64,000 nucleotides of DNA from Variovorax sp. OK212 (GTDB taxonomy: Bacteria; Pseudomonadota; Gammaproteobacteria; Burkholderiales; Burkholderiaceae_C). The notes beneath the pieces were generated by a model, which saw only the letters and a list, made by a program, of their open reading frames with translations, was not told the DNA's origin and searched no databases. Positions within the stretch are counted from its first letter, which is position 1. Each line of letters opens with the position of its first letter. This document shows, piece after piece, positions 32,736-40,480 of the stretch. The translations under genes were made by a program, and so were the position numbers. The stretch spans positions 1 to 64,000 of the forward strand of contig NZ_FOLP01000011.1 in assembly GCF_900112425.1 (NCBI RefSeq), written 5' to 3'.

Positions 32736-33743
32736 TCAGAGCGCGCTGATGTTCTTGTCCTTGGCGATCTTGGTCCAGCGCGCGCGGTCGGCCGCGAGGC
32801 GCTTGCGCATGGCTTCGGCCGGCTGGTAGGCGGCAATGGCGCCAGCGTTGACCAGCTTTTCCTGCACTTCCTTGTCCTTGGAGAGGATGTCGGCCAGTTC
32901 CTTGTTGATGCGCGTCACCACGCTGGCGGGCGTGCCCAGCGGCGCGATGAGGCCGCCCCACGAATCGAAGTCGAAGTTGGGGAAGCCCTGCGCCGAGACC
33001 GTCTTCACGCCGGGCAGCAGCACGTTGGCACGGGCCGAGCTGACGGCGATCGCGCGCAGCTTGCCGCTCTTGATGTGCGGCAGCGCCGCGACCACGTCCG
33101 CGAACATGATGCCGAGCTGGCCGCCGAGCAGGTCGGTCACGGCCGGCGCGCTGCCGCGGTACGGCACGTGCTGCATGTCGAACTTGCCCAGGTCCTTCAG
33201 TTGTTCCATGGCCAGGTGGCCGAAGCTGCCCGCGCCCGAGCTGGTGTAGTTCAGCGGCGTCTTGGCGGCCTTGGCCTGCGCGATGAGGGTCTGCACCGAG
33301 TCCACGCCCGGCATCACCGTTGGGTTGACGACGATGGCCATCGGCAGGTCGTACACGGTGGCCACGCACATGAAGTCCTTCTCCACGTCGTAGGCGTTGT
33401 TGCCGTACAGCAGCGGCGCCAGCAGCGCGGGCATGCCGAACATCGACAGCGTGTTGCCATCGGCCGGCAGCTTGATGAAGGTGGCGGTGCCGATGGAGCC
33501 CGATGCGCCGGGACGGTTGTCGACCATGATCGACACGCCCAGGCGTTCGCCCAGCTTCTGCGACACGATGCGTGCGGCGGTGTCGGTCGGGCCGCCCGCG
33601 GGGAAGGCCACGACCATCTTGATGATCTTGCCGGGCCAGGCGGCGTCGGCGTCGGCGGCGAAAGCCGGCAGGCCGAGGGTCGAGAGCGCGCCTGCGGCAC
33701 CGGTGGCCAGCATCTGGCGGCGGGAGTATTGAGCTTGTGTCAT
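32736..33743 (-). CDS. Bug-family periplasmic substrate-binding receptor with Tat-type signal
   Basis: 335 residues. The N-terminus has a twin-arginine pattern (YSRRQMLATGAAGALSTLGL, ending AFAADA), so export through Tat is likely, as for many Burkholderiales receptors. Bug marks: WPGKIIKMVVAFPAGGPTDT, VDNRPGASGSIGTATF and HVPYRGSAPAVTDLLGGQ. It follows a CoA-transferase gene by 49 bases and is ended by a strong terminator. The leader right before its ATG is a CAGA repeat without an obvious ribosome site. It probably binds the carboxylate handled by the CoA-transferase. Confidence 0.9.
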   Translation of the reverse strand: MTQAQYSRRQMLATGAAGALSTLGLPAFAADADAAWPGKIIKMVVAFPAGGPTDTAARIVSQKLGERLGVSIMVDNRPGASGSIGTATFIKLPADGNTLSMFGMPALLAPLLYGNNAYDVEKDFMCVATVYDLPMAIVVNPTVMPGVDSVQTLIAQAKAAKTPLNYTSSGAGSFGHLAMEQLKDLGKFDMQHVPYRGSAPAVTDLLGGQLGIMFADVVAALPHIKSGKLRAIAVSSARANVLLPGVKTVSAQGFPNFDFDSWGGLIAPLGTPASVVTRINKELADILSKDKEVQEKLVNAGAIAAYQPAEAMRKRLAADRARWTKIAKDKNISAL

Positions 33744-33744
33744 G

Positions 33745-33764
33745 TCTGTCGGTCTGTCTGTCTG
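33745..33764 (-). repeat. CAGA-type tetranucleotide repeat in the translation start region
   Basis: On the minus strand the 20 bases directly before the Bug receptor start codon consist of about five CAGA-like units, with one CCGA interruption. The run takes the place where a ribosome site would be, and no GGAG-like sequence is visible there. Confidence 0.6.
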
Positions 33765-33792
33765 CGTGAAAGTCGGGTTCGAAAAGTCGTGA

Positions 33793-35001
33793 TCAGATGG
33801 CCTGCTGCGCGCGTGCCGCGGCAATGGCCTCGTCGTCCATGGCGAGCACCTCGCGCAGCACCTCGTCGGTGTGCTCGCCCAGGTGCGGCGGCACCCTGCG
33901 CACGGGGGCGCGTTCGCCGTCCAGCACGTAGGGCGGTGCAAGCACGCTCTGCGGGCCGGCCTCGGTGTCCTCGAAGCGGTGCAGCAGCTTGGCGTCGCTG
34001 GTGCGCGCGGAGCTCAGTGCCTCGTACATGCCGAGCACTTCGCCGCAGGGAATCTGCGCGTCGCTGAGTTTCGCCAGCAGCTCGCGGCGGCCGAACGCGC
34101 GCAGCGCCTCGCGCACCAGCGGCAGCAGAATTTCGCGGTTGGCCGAGCGCGCGGTGTTGGTGGCAAAGCGCTCGTCGGCCGCCCACTCGGGCTTGCCCAG
34201 CACCTGTTCGCAGAAGCGCACGAACTGGCCGTTGTTGCCCACCGTGATGACCAGCGGGCCGTCGGCGGCATCGAACACGCCGTAGGGAACGATGGATGGG
34301 TGCGCGTTGCCGAACTTGGGCGGGTCGCCGGCCTTCAGCATGGCTTCCATGCCGTAGTACGAGGTGATCATGAGGCCGCTGTCGTACAGCGCCATCTGCA
34401 CGTGCCGGCCGCGCTGGGTGGTGTGGCGCTCGTACAGCGCCGCAAGAATGGCCTGGCCCGCGTACATGCCGGTGAACATGTCGACCGCCGCCACGCCGAA
34501 CTTCAGCGGGCCCTGGCCGGCCTCGCCGTTCATGGCCATGATGCCGGCCTCGCCCTGCACCAGCAGGTCGTAGCCGGGCCGCTCGGCTTCCGCGGTCATG
34601 CGCGAATAGCCCGAGATCGAGCAATACACCAGCCCGGGGTTCGCGGCGCTGAGCTGCGCGTAGCCCAGGCCCAGCTTGTCGGCGCCGCCGACCTTGAAGT
34701 TCTCGATCACCACGTCGGACCGCGCGGCGAGGTCGCGTGCGATCTCCACGCCCGTGCTGGACTGCAAGTCGATGGTGATGGAGCGCTTGTTGCGGTTGGC
34801 GCTGTTGAAGTACGAGGTGTTGCGCGTGCCCACGCGCACGCCCCAGTCGCGCGTGTCGTCGCCGCGGCTGGGGTGCTCGACCTTGATGACGTCCGCGCCG
34901 AGGTCGGCCAGCGCCATGGCGCACATTGGCCCGGCCAGCACGCGGGAGAGGTCGAGAACACGCAGGCCGGCCAAAGGCTGGACCGAAGAGGCTTGGGACA
35001 T
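33793..35001 (-). CDS. CaiB/BaiF family CoA-transferase
   Basis: 402 residues from the ATG at 35001 (SQASSVQPLAGLRVLDLSRV). Blocks: GADVIKVEHPSRGDDTRDWG, NRNKRSITIDLQS, ENFKVGGADKLGLGYAQLSA and SISGYSRMTAEAERPGYDLL, followed by GEAGIMAMNGEAGQGPLKFG; these belong to the formyl-CoA/succinyl-CoA transferase-like branch. In this branch the Asp of AAVDMFTGMYAG is the expected acyl carrier. An in-frame extension to 35157 is rejected since it crosses the control region and overlaps the LysR start. The gene is divergent from a LysR gene and followed by a Bug receptor, the same trio as at 20.7-24.0 kb but with different orientation. Confidence 0.92.
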   Translation of the reverse strand: MSQASSVQPLAGLRVLDLSRVLAGPMCAMALADLGADVIKVEHPSRGDDTRDWGVRVGTRNTSYFNSANRNKRSITIDLQSSTGVEIARDLAARSDVVIENFKVGGADKLGLGYAQLSAANPGLVYCSISGYSRMTAEAERPGYDLLVQGEAGIMAMNGEAGQGPLKFGVAAVDMFTGMYAGQAILAALYERHTTQRGRHVQMALYDSGLMITSYYGMEAMLKAGDPPKFGNAHPSIVPYGVFDAADGPLVITVGNNGQFVRFCEQVLGKPEWAADERFATNTARSANREILLPLVREALRAFGRRELLAKLSDAQIPCGEVLGMYEALSSARTSDAKLLHRFEDTEAGPQSVLAPPYVLDGERAPVRRVPPHLGEHTDEVLREVLAMDDEAIAAARAQQAI

Positions 35002-35104
35002 GGACACGTGGGGGGAGGTGGGGGTCGGAACGAGGGATGCGCACCCCGTTTCCAGGAATGCATGCGAACTGCTTACTGGGTACGAATTATTCGCATGTTC
35101 ATGG

Positions 35105-35158
35105 GAATTGACAATCGTGCAGAATTTGCAGCCACTGTGTAAACCAAGAATTGACAAT
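35105..35158. promoter_or_regulatory. CoA-transferase / LysR divergent region with direct repeats
   Basis: The 155-base gap 35002-35156 is AT-rich in its right half. The 11-base word GAATTGACAAT occurs at 35105-35115 and again at 35148-35158, where its last two bases are the first two of the LysR start codon. A GAATTATTC near-palindrome lies just to the left of the first copy. These may be LysR sites for autoregulation and for the CoA-transferase promoter. Confidence 0.4.
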
Positions 35159-36047
35159 GGATGTTCAAGCCCTCGGCCTGCTGGTCGACATCATCGAAGC
35201 GGGCAACCTGAGCAAGGCGGCGGCCAAGCTGGGCATGAGCCGCGCCAACGTGAGCCAGCGCATCAACCGCTTCGAGCGCGAGCTGGGCGCGCAGCTGCTG
35301 CGGCGCACCACGCGGCAACTGGAGCCCACCGAGCTCGGGCGCAAGCTCTACGAGCACGGCCTGGCCGTGCGCCACGAGGTGAAGGCGGCTTCGGAGGCCG
35401 TGAGCAGCCTGGGCAAGGGCCTGCGCGGCATGATCCGCCTGAGCGTGCCCAGCGGCTACGGCCAGTTGCGCATGTCGGGCTGGCTGGCGGAGTTCATGCA
35501 GCTGCACCCCGAGATCACGCTGCACGTGATCTTCGACAACGACATCGAGGAACTCATCAAGGGCTCGGTCGACTTCGCCGTGCGCGTCATGGCCGATCCG
35601 CCGGCGCACTTGGCGGCCCGCGCCCTGGGGCAGGTGCGCTACGTGGCGTGCGCCACGCCCGCCTTCATCGCGCAGAACGGCCGGCCCGAGAACCTGGACG
35701 ACCTGAAGCAGCTGCCGCTCATCACCTCGCCGCAAACCGGCGAACGCGTGATCACCGCGGGCACGCACGAGGGCGGCCACCGCTACCTGCGCATCCGGCC
35801 GCGGCTCATCTCCACCAACTTCCACTTTCTTCGCGATGCGATCGCCCAAGGCCTGGGCGTGGGCCTGGTGCCCGACTACATGGTGGCCGCCTCGCTCGCG
35901 CAAGGAGAACTGCAGGCCTTCCCGCTGAAGAAGGGCGAGCTCGACTTCCTGGCCACGCAGAAATTCCTGCTCTACGTTCCCAGCCGCTTCCAGACGCTGG
36001 CGGTGCGCACGCTGGTCGACTTTCTCGTGGAGAAGGAGCGCCAGTAG
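35157..36047 (+). CDS. LysR-family transcriptional regulator
   Basis: 296 residues from the ATG at 35157. A TTG two codons earlier is possible but unnecessary. The helix-turn-helix (IIEAGNLSKAAAKLGMSRAN, then VSQRINRFERELGAQLLRRT) is of the CrgA/AaeR-like subgroup, followed by an effector domain (GMIRLSVPSGYGQLRMSGWL). Divergent from the CoA-transferase gene, it most likely regulates the CoA-transferase/Bug receptor operon. It is convergent with the LuxR-type gene six bases away. Confidence 0.93.
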   Translation: MDVQALGLLVDIIEAGNLSKAAAKLGMSRANVSQRINRFERELGAQLLRRTTRQLEPTELGRKLYEHGLAVRHEVKAASEAVSSLGKGLRGMIRLSVPSGYGQLRMSGWLAEFMQLHPEITLHVIFDNDIEELIKGSVDFAVRVMADPPAHLAARALGQVRYVACATPAFIAQNGRPENLDDLKQLPLITSPQTGERVITAGTHEGGHRYLRIRPRLISTNFHFLRDAIAQGLGVGLVPDYMVAASLAQGELQAFPLKKGELDFLATQKFLLYVPSRFQTLAVRTLVDFLVEKERQ

Positions 36048-36053
36048 CGCAGG

Positions 36054-36842
36054 CTAGGCATGCAGCCCCTGCGCGTCCCCGGCCAGCGCCTGCACCCGCG
36101 CGGCAAGTTGCGTGCGGTTGTCGACGTGCAGCTTGCGGAAGGCATTGCCCAGGTGAAAGCGCACGGTGGGCAGGCCCACTTCCATGCGCTTGGCGATGAG
36201 CTTGTCCGGGCAGCCCGAAAGAACCAGCGAGGCGGCCTCGGCCTCGCGCTGGCTCAGCGACGACTTGCGCTGCAGCAGTTCGCTCACGCCCTCGCGGATC
36301 ACCGCCGTCGAGGCGCCCTGCGCCTGCCAGCGCAGGCGGCCGAGCGCCGCGGCGAACACGGGCTCCACCATGCGCAGCACCTCGATGTCGTTGGCGTCGA
36401 AGTTGCCGCGTTCGCGATGGCGCCAGATCCGCATGTCGCCCGTGCAGTCGCCGTTGGCGAACACATACACGTTCACGCCCCAGTGCATGCGGTCGCGCGC
36501 AAGAAAGTCGTTGAAGAACTCGGTGCGCGAAAGGTCCTGCTGGCAGAGGATCTGCGTGGCCAGCGTCGGGTGCTTGCGCGCCATCATCGGGAACGTGAGC
36601 GGGTCGATGAAGCGGTAGTACTCGTCCCAGCTGCGCAGGTTGTCGATCGACATGTTCAGCGCCTGCACGCGCCCGAAGCGCTGCGCCGCGCCGTCCCACG
36701 CGAACGACACATAGGTGTCGGCGCGCATCAGGTCGAGCATGGGCAGCGCCAGGTCGTTTCGCAACGCATCGGCGTCGTTCGCTTCGACCAGCAGACGCAT
36801 GACGTCGCCCATGGCGCGGGTCTGGGTGGTGGAGAGATACAT
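36054..36842 (-). CDS. LuxR-type transcriptional regulator (helix-turn-helix, C-terminal)
   Basis: 262 residues from the ATG at 36842; an in-frame ATG at 36899 would add 19 residues and neither start has a well-placed ribosome site. The C-terminus carries the LuxR/NarL helix-turn-helix (LSQREAEAASLVLSGCPDKL, then IAKRMEVGLPTVRFHLGNAF). The N-terminal 190 residues (SFAWDGAAQRFGRVQALNMS) look like a PAS/GAF-type sensor rather than a receiver domain: no phospho-acceptor Asp pattern is seen. It is divergent from the amidase and Urt-type transporter operon and is a good candidate for its regulator, sensing an amide or its product (inference). Confidence 0.87.
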   Translation of the reverse strand: MYLSTTQTRAMGDVMRLLVEANDADALRNDLALPMLDLMRADTYVSFAWDGAAQRFGRVQALNMSIDNLRSWDEYYRFIDPLTFPMMARKHPTLATQILCQQDLSRTEFFNDFLARDRMHWGVNVYVFANGDCTGDMRIWRHRERGNFDANDIEVLRMVEPVFAAALGRLRWQAQGASTAVIREGVSELLQRKSSLSQREAEAASLVLSGCPDKLIAKRMEVGLPTVRFHLGNAFRKLHVDNRTQLAARVQALAGDAQGLHA

Positions 36843-36929
36843 GGCTCCGGCGAAGCAAAGATCGTGCAAGGTTGGCGAGAGGCCGATGCTAGTCGGCATG
36901 CATGGCTTGCCTATCGGTGCCGACCCTAG

Positions 36930-36955
36930 ACACCCCTATCAATCGTGCTAGGTGT
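36930..36955. promoter_or_regulatory. Candidate operator between LuxR-type gene and amidase
   Basis: A 26-base element with ACACC and GGTGT ends and inner CCTA/TAGG words forms an imperfect inverted repeat in the 162-base divergent gap. A second inverted pair, TCGGCA at 36893-36898 and TGCCGA at 36918-36923, with CTAG on both outer sides, lies closer to the LuxR-type gene. Either may bind the regulator. No clear -35/-10 boxes were found. Confidence 0.35.
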
Positions 36956-37004
36956 GCCGGCGCGCAGCGCTTCCTAGCATCCGTGTCACTGACAGGGGAA
37001 GCTC

Positions 37005-38411
37005 ATGCACATCACTGAACTTGGCGTTGCCGGCCTGCGGCGCGCCTTCCGAAGCGGCTCGCTGACCAGCGCCGAACTGGCCGAGGCGCTCATCGCCCGC
37101 ACCGGCGCGCAAGCGGCGCTCAACGGCTACGTGGCCTTCGACGCCGACGCGCTGCGGGCCCAGGCACGCGCCGCCGATGCGCGCATCGAGGCCGGCGAAG
37201 ACCTGCCGCTGCTGGGCGTGCCGATTGCGCTGAAGGACAACATCGACGCCGCCGGGCTGCCGTGCTCGGCCGGCACGCGCGCCTTGCTGGGCCTGCATCC
37301 GCCGCGCGACGCGGAACTGGTGCAGCGGCTGCGCGATGCCGGTGCGCTGATCGCCGGCAAGGCGAACATGCACGAGCTCGCCATGGGCATCACCACGCAC
37401 AACGAAGTGACCGGTGCCTCGCGCAACCCGTGGAATCCCGAGCGCATTCCGGGCGGCAGCAGCGGCGGCTGCGGCGTGGTGGTGGCGGCGGGCCTGGTGC
37501 CGGCGGCCATCGGCACCGACACCGGCGGCTCGGTTCGCGTGCCCGCCGCGCTGTGCGGGCTGGTCGGCCTGCGGCCCACGGTGGGGCGCGTGTCGGGCCG
37601 CGGCATTGCGCCGATCTCGCTGACGCGCGACACCGCCGGCCCCATCGCGCGCAGCGTGGAAGACTGCGTGCTGCTCGACAGCGTGCTCACCGGCAGCACG
37701 CAGCCCGTGGTGCCGGCGTCCTTGCAGGGCGTGCGGCTGGGCCTACCGGGGCCGGGTTTCTGGGACGACCTCGAGCCCGGCGTGCGCGACGTGGCGCAGG
37801 ACGCGGTCGAGCGGCTGCGTGCCGCGGGCGCGCAGTTCGTCGAAGTGCCGCTGCCGGGGCTCGCGGGCTTCAACGAGGCCGCGGGCTTTCCGATTGCGCT
37901 GTACGAGTTCGTGCGCGACATGGGCGACTACCTGCGCAGCGCGGAACGCGGTGTCGACCTCGCGAGCCTGGTCGAGGCCGTCGGCAGCCCCGACGTGGCC
38001 GCCATCGTGCGCCCGCTTGTCGGCAGCGGCGCGGTGCCCGCCGCGGTCTACAGCCAGGCGCTGCAGGCGCGGCGCGAACTGCAGGCGGTGTACGCACAGG
38101 CCTTTGCCGCGCACGGCGTCAGGGCGCTGGTGTTCCCGACCACGCCGCTGACTGCCGCGCCCATCGGCCACGACGAGACGGTGCGGCTCAACGGGCGCGA
38201 CTGCCCGACCTTCCCGACCTTCATCCGCAACACCGATCCCGGCAGCAACGCCGGCATTCCGGGCGTCACGCTGCCCGCCGGCGTGGCGGGCGGCCTGCCC
38301 GTGGGGCTCGGCCTCGACGGGCCGGCGCACAGCGACCACGGGCTGCTGTCGCTGGCGCTGGCGGTCGAGGCCGTGCTGCCGCGGCTCGCGTCCGCGCCGT
38401 GGATGCGCTGA
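37005..38411 (+). CDS. Amidase (amidase-signature family)
   Basis: 468 residues. The Ser-cisSer-Lys triad of amidase-signature enzymes is intact: Lys77 (PIALKDNID), Ser152 (PGGSSGG) and Ser176 (GTDTGGSVRVPAAL); spacings of 75 and 24 match those of known members. These cytoplasmic enzymes hydrolyse amides to acid and ammonia. It is followed by a complete urea/amide-type ABC transporter, so the amide is probably imported. The convergent mandelate operon makes mandelamide or a related aryl amide an attractive substrate, but indoleacetamide- and nicotinamide-type enzymes share the same motifs. ATG at 37005 has AGGGGAAG as ribosome site. Confidence 0.92.
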   Translation: MHITELGVAGLRRAFRSGSLTSAELAEALIARTGAQAALNGYVAFDADALRAQARAADARIEAGEDLPLLGVPIALKDNIDAAGLPCSAGTRALLGLHPPRDAELVQRLRDAGALIAGKANMHELAMGITTHNEVTGASRNPWNPERIPGGSSGGCGVVVAAGLVPAAIGTDTGGSVRVPAALCGLVGLRPTVGRVSGRGIAPISLTRDTAGPIARSVEDCVLLDSVLTGSTQPVVPASLQGVRLGLPGPGFWDDLEPGVRDVAQDAVERLRAAGAQFVEVPLPGLAGFNEAAGFPIALYEFVRDMGDYLRSAERGVDLASLVEAVGSPDVAAIVRPLVGSGAVPAAVYSQALQARRELQAVYAQAFAAHGVRALVFPTTPLTAAPIGHDETVRLNGRDCPTFPTFIRNTDPGSNAGIPGVTLPAGVAGGLPVGLGLDGPAHSDHGLLSLALAVEAVLPRLASAPWMR

Positions 38412-38469
38412 GCGCGTTCGCCCCTTTTTCCCGCTAGCCGATTCGCTGTCGTCCAAACCAGGAGTTCAC

Positions 38470-39618
38470 ATGGACCGTCGTACCTTCCTCCACGGCATTG
38501 CCGCCGCGGCCGCCGCCAGTTCCACGGGCGTGCGAGCGGCATCGCCGCTCAACGTGGCGGTCATGCTGCCCATGAGCGGCCCCGCCGGGCTGTTCGGCCC
38601 GTCCGCCAAGGCCTGCGCCGAACTGGCGGTGCAGACGCTGAATGCGCGCGGCGGCATCCTCGGGCGCAACATCAACGCGCTGTTCGGCGACGCGGGCCTG
38701 CCGCCCGCCGAAGCCTCGCAGACCGCGCTCAAGCTCTGGAAGGGGCAGGGCGCGCAGGCGGTGATCGGCATGCACGACAGCGCGGTGCGCGGCGCGCTCG
38801 TGGGCCTGTTCAAGGGGCAGCTGCCGTACTTCTACACGCCGGTCTACGAAGGCGGCGAGTGCGCGCGCGGCACCTACGTGAACGGCGAGACGCCGCAGCA
38901 GCAGCTCGCGCCGGTCATCCCCTGGCTGGCCGCCGAACGCAAGCCGAAGAAGTGGTACATGATCGGCAACGACTACATCTGGGGCCGCAACACCAACGCG
39001 GCGGCGCGCGAGTACATCCTGAAGACCGGCGCGCAGGTGGTCGGCGACGAGTACCTGCCGTTCACCGCCGACAACTTCGACTCCAGCCTCGCGCGCATCC
39101 GCGACAGCGGCGCCGACGCCGTGCTGGTGTCGCTGGTGGGCGGCGCGTCGGTCACCTTCAACAAGGCCTTCGCCAGCTTCGGCCTGGCCGACAAGGCGAT
39201 TCGCCTGGGCAGCCTGATCGAGGAGAACACGCTGGCGGGCATCGGCCTGGCCAACGCGCGCAACCTGTATTCGAGCGCCGGCTACTTCGCCAACATCGAG
39301 ACACCTGCGGCCAGGGCCTTTTCCGACGCGTACTTCAAGCGCTCGGGCGCGCAGGCGCCCGCGCTCAACGGGCTGGCCGAGTCGGTGTACGAAGGCTTCC
39401 TGATGCTCGAGGCCATTGCCGCGCGCGCCAAGTCGCTCGAGGTCGCGAAGATGGAGCCGGCCAGCGAAGGCGCGAGCTACAACGGCCCGCGCGGCGCCGT
39501 GACCATGCACGCGCGCCATGTCGACCAGGACATCTACCTGGCCGACGTGGGCGAGAAGGGCTTCCGCGTGGTCAAGACCTTCCCGCACATCGCGTCGGGC
39601 CAGAGCTGCAAGGTCTGA
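38470..39618 (+). CDS. Urea/short-chain-amide-type periplasmic binding protein (UrtA/AmiC-like)
   Basis: 382 residues. The N-terminus has a Tat-type signal (MDRRTFLHGIAAAAAASSTG). The body resembles UrtA, FmdD and AmiC amide-binding proteins rather than LivK: PYFYTPVYEGGECARGTYVN, then GETPQQQLAPVIPWL, and KWYMIGNDYIWGRNTNAAAR, with the YEG and E-C segments that line the amide pocket in that family. It lies between the amidase and the first permease gene, so an amide ligand is strongly suggested. The ATG at 38470 follows AGGAG. Its ligand is likely larger than urea, considering the neighbouring pathway (inference). Confidence 0.9.
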   Translation: MDRRTFLHGIAAAAAASSTGVRAASPLNVAVMLPMSGPAGLFGPSAKACAELAVQTLNARGGILGRNINALFGDAGLPPAEASQTALKLWKGQGAQAVIGMHDSAVRGALVGLFKGQLPYFYTPVYEGGECARGTYVNGETPQQQLAPVIPWLAAERKPKKWYMIGNDYIWGRNTNAAAREYILKTGAQVVGDEYLPFTADNFDSSLARIRDSGADAVLVSLVGGASVTFNKAFASFGLADKAIRLGSLIEENTLAGIGLANARNLYSSAGYFANIETPAARAFSDAYFKRSGAQAPALNGLAESVYEGFLMLEAIAARAKSLEVAKMEPASEGASYNGPRGAVTMHARHVDQDIYLADVGEKGFRVVKTFPHIASGQSCKV

Positions 39619-39625
39619 CGGCGCC

Positions 39626-40480
39626 ATGGACACCAGCTGGCTGCTGCATGCGCTGAACCTCGCCTACGCGCTGGCGACGCTGGGCCTCACCACGCTCGGC
39701 CTGGCGGTGGTGTTCGGCATGCTCGGCGTCATGAACATGGCGCACGGCGAGTTCGTGATGCTGGGCGCCTACGCGGTGGTCACGGTGCAGTCGTGGGGCT
39801 GGCCGATCGCCACCGCGATGCCGCTGGCCATGCTGGTGTGCGGCGTGCTGGGCTACGCGGTCGAGCGCTGGCTGATCCGCCCGCTCTACGCACGGCCGTT
39901 CGACACGCTGCTCGCCACCTGGGGGCTCGCCATGGTCATGCGCAAGACGGTGGAGGCGGTGTACGGGCGCGACTACCGCAACATCGAGAGCACGCTGGGT
40001 TCGCCGGTGTCGCTGGGCGACGTGCAGTACCCGGGCTACCGGCTCGCGCTGATCGCGCTGGCCGTCGTGCTCATGGTGGCGCTGGCGCTGTGGTACCGGC
40101 GCAGCACCATGGGGCTGCGCGTGCGCGCGATGACGGGCAACCCCGTGCTGGCACGCGCGCTGGGCATCGACACGCGCCGGCTGGCCTCGCAGACCTTCGT
40201 CATCGGCGTGGTGCTGGCCGGCGCGGCCGGCGTGCTGCTGGCGCCGCTGGTGCGCATCGAGCCCGGCATCGGTGTCGACTACCTGCTCGATTCCTTCTTC
40301 GTGCTGGTGGTGGGCGGGCTGGGCACGCTCGGCGGCTTCGGCGGCGGCGTGAGCGTCATCGGCGGCACGCAGTCCGTGGTGAGCAGCATCGCGGGCCAGA
40401 CCAGCGGCTATGCGGTGGTGCTGATTCTTTCGATCCTCTTTCTCTGGCTGAAACCGAATGGACTCTTTGGACGCCGTTGA
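39626..40480 (+). CDS. UrtB/LivH-type ABC transporter permease
   Basis: 284 residues with about eight membrane segments. Family blocks: GMLGVMNMAHGEFVMLGAYA near residues 31-50, the ATPase-contact loop TMGLRVRAMTGNPVLARALG, and VLVVGGLGTLGGFGGG. RVRAMTGN with the MA HGE wording is typical of UrtB. ATG at 39626 follows the binding-protein gene by seven bases, and its 3' end overlaps the fused permease/ATPase gene by 23 bases. First permease of the amide-type importer. Confidence 0.92.
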   Translation: MDTSWLLHALNLAYALATLGLTTLGLAVVFGMLGVMNMAHGEFVMLGAYAVVTVQSWGWPIATAMPLAMLVCGVLGYAVERWLIRPLYARPFDTLLATWGLAMVMRKTVEAVYGRDYRNIESTLGSPVSLGDVQYPGYRLALIALAVVLMVALALWYRRSTMGLRVRAMTGNPVLARALGIDTRRLASQTFVIGVVLAGAAGVLLAPLVRIEPGIGVDYLLDSFFVLVVGGLGTLGGFGGGVSVIGGTQSVVSSIAGQTSGYAVVLILSILFLWLKPNGLFGRR

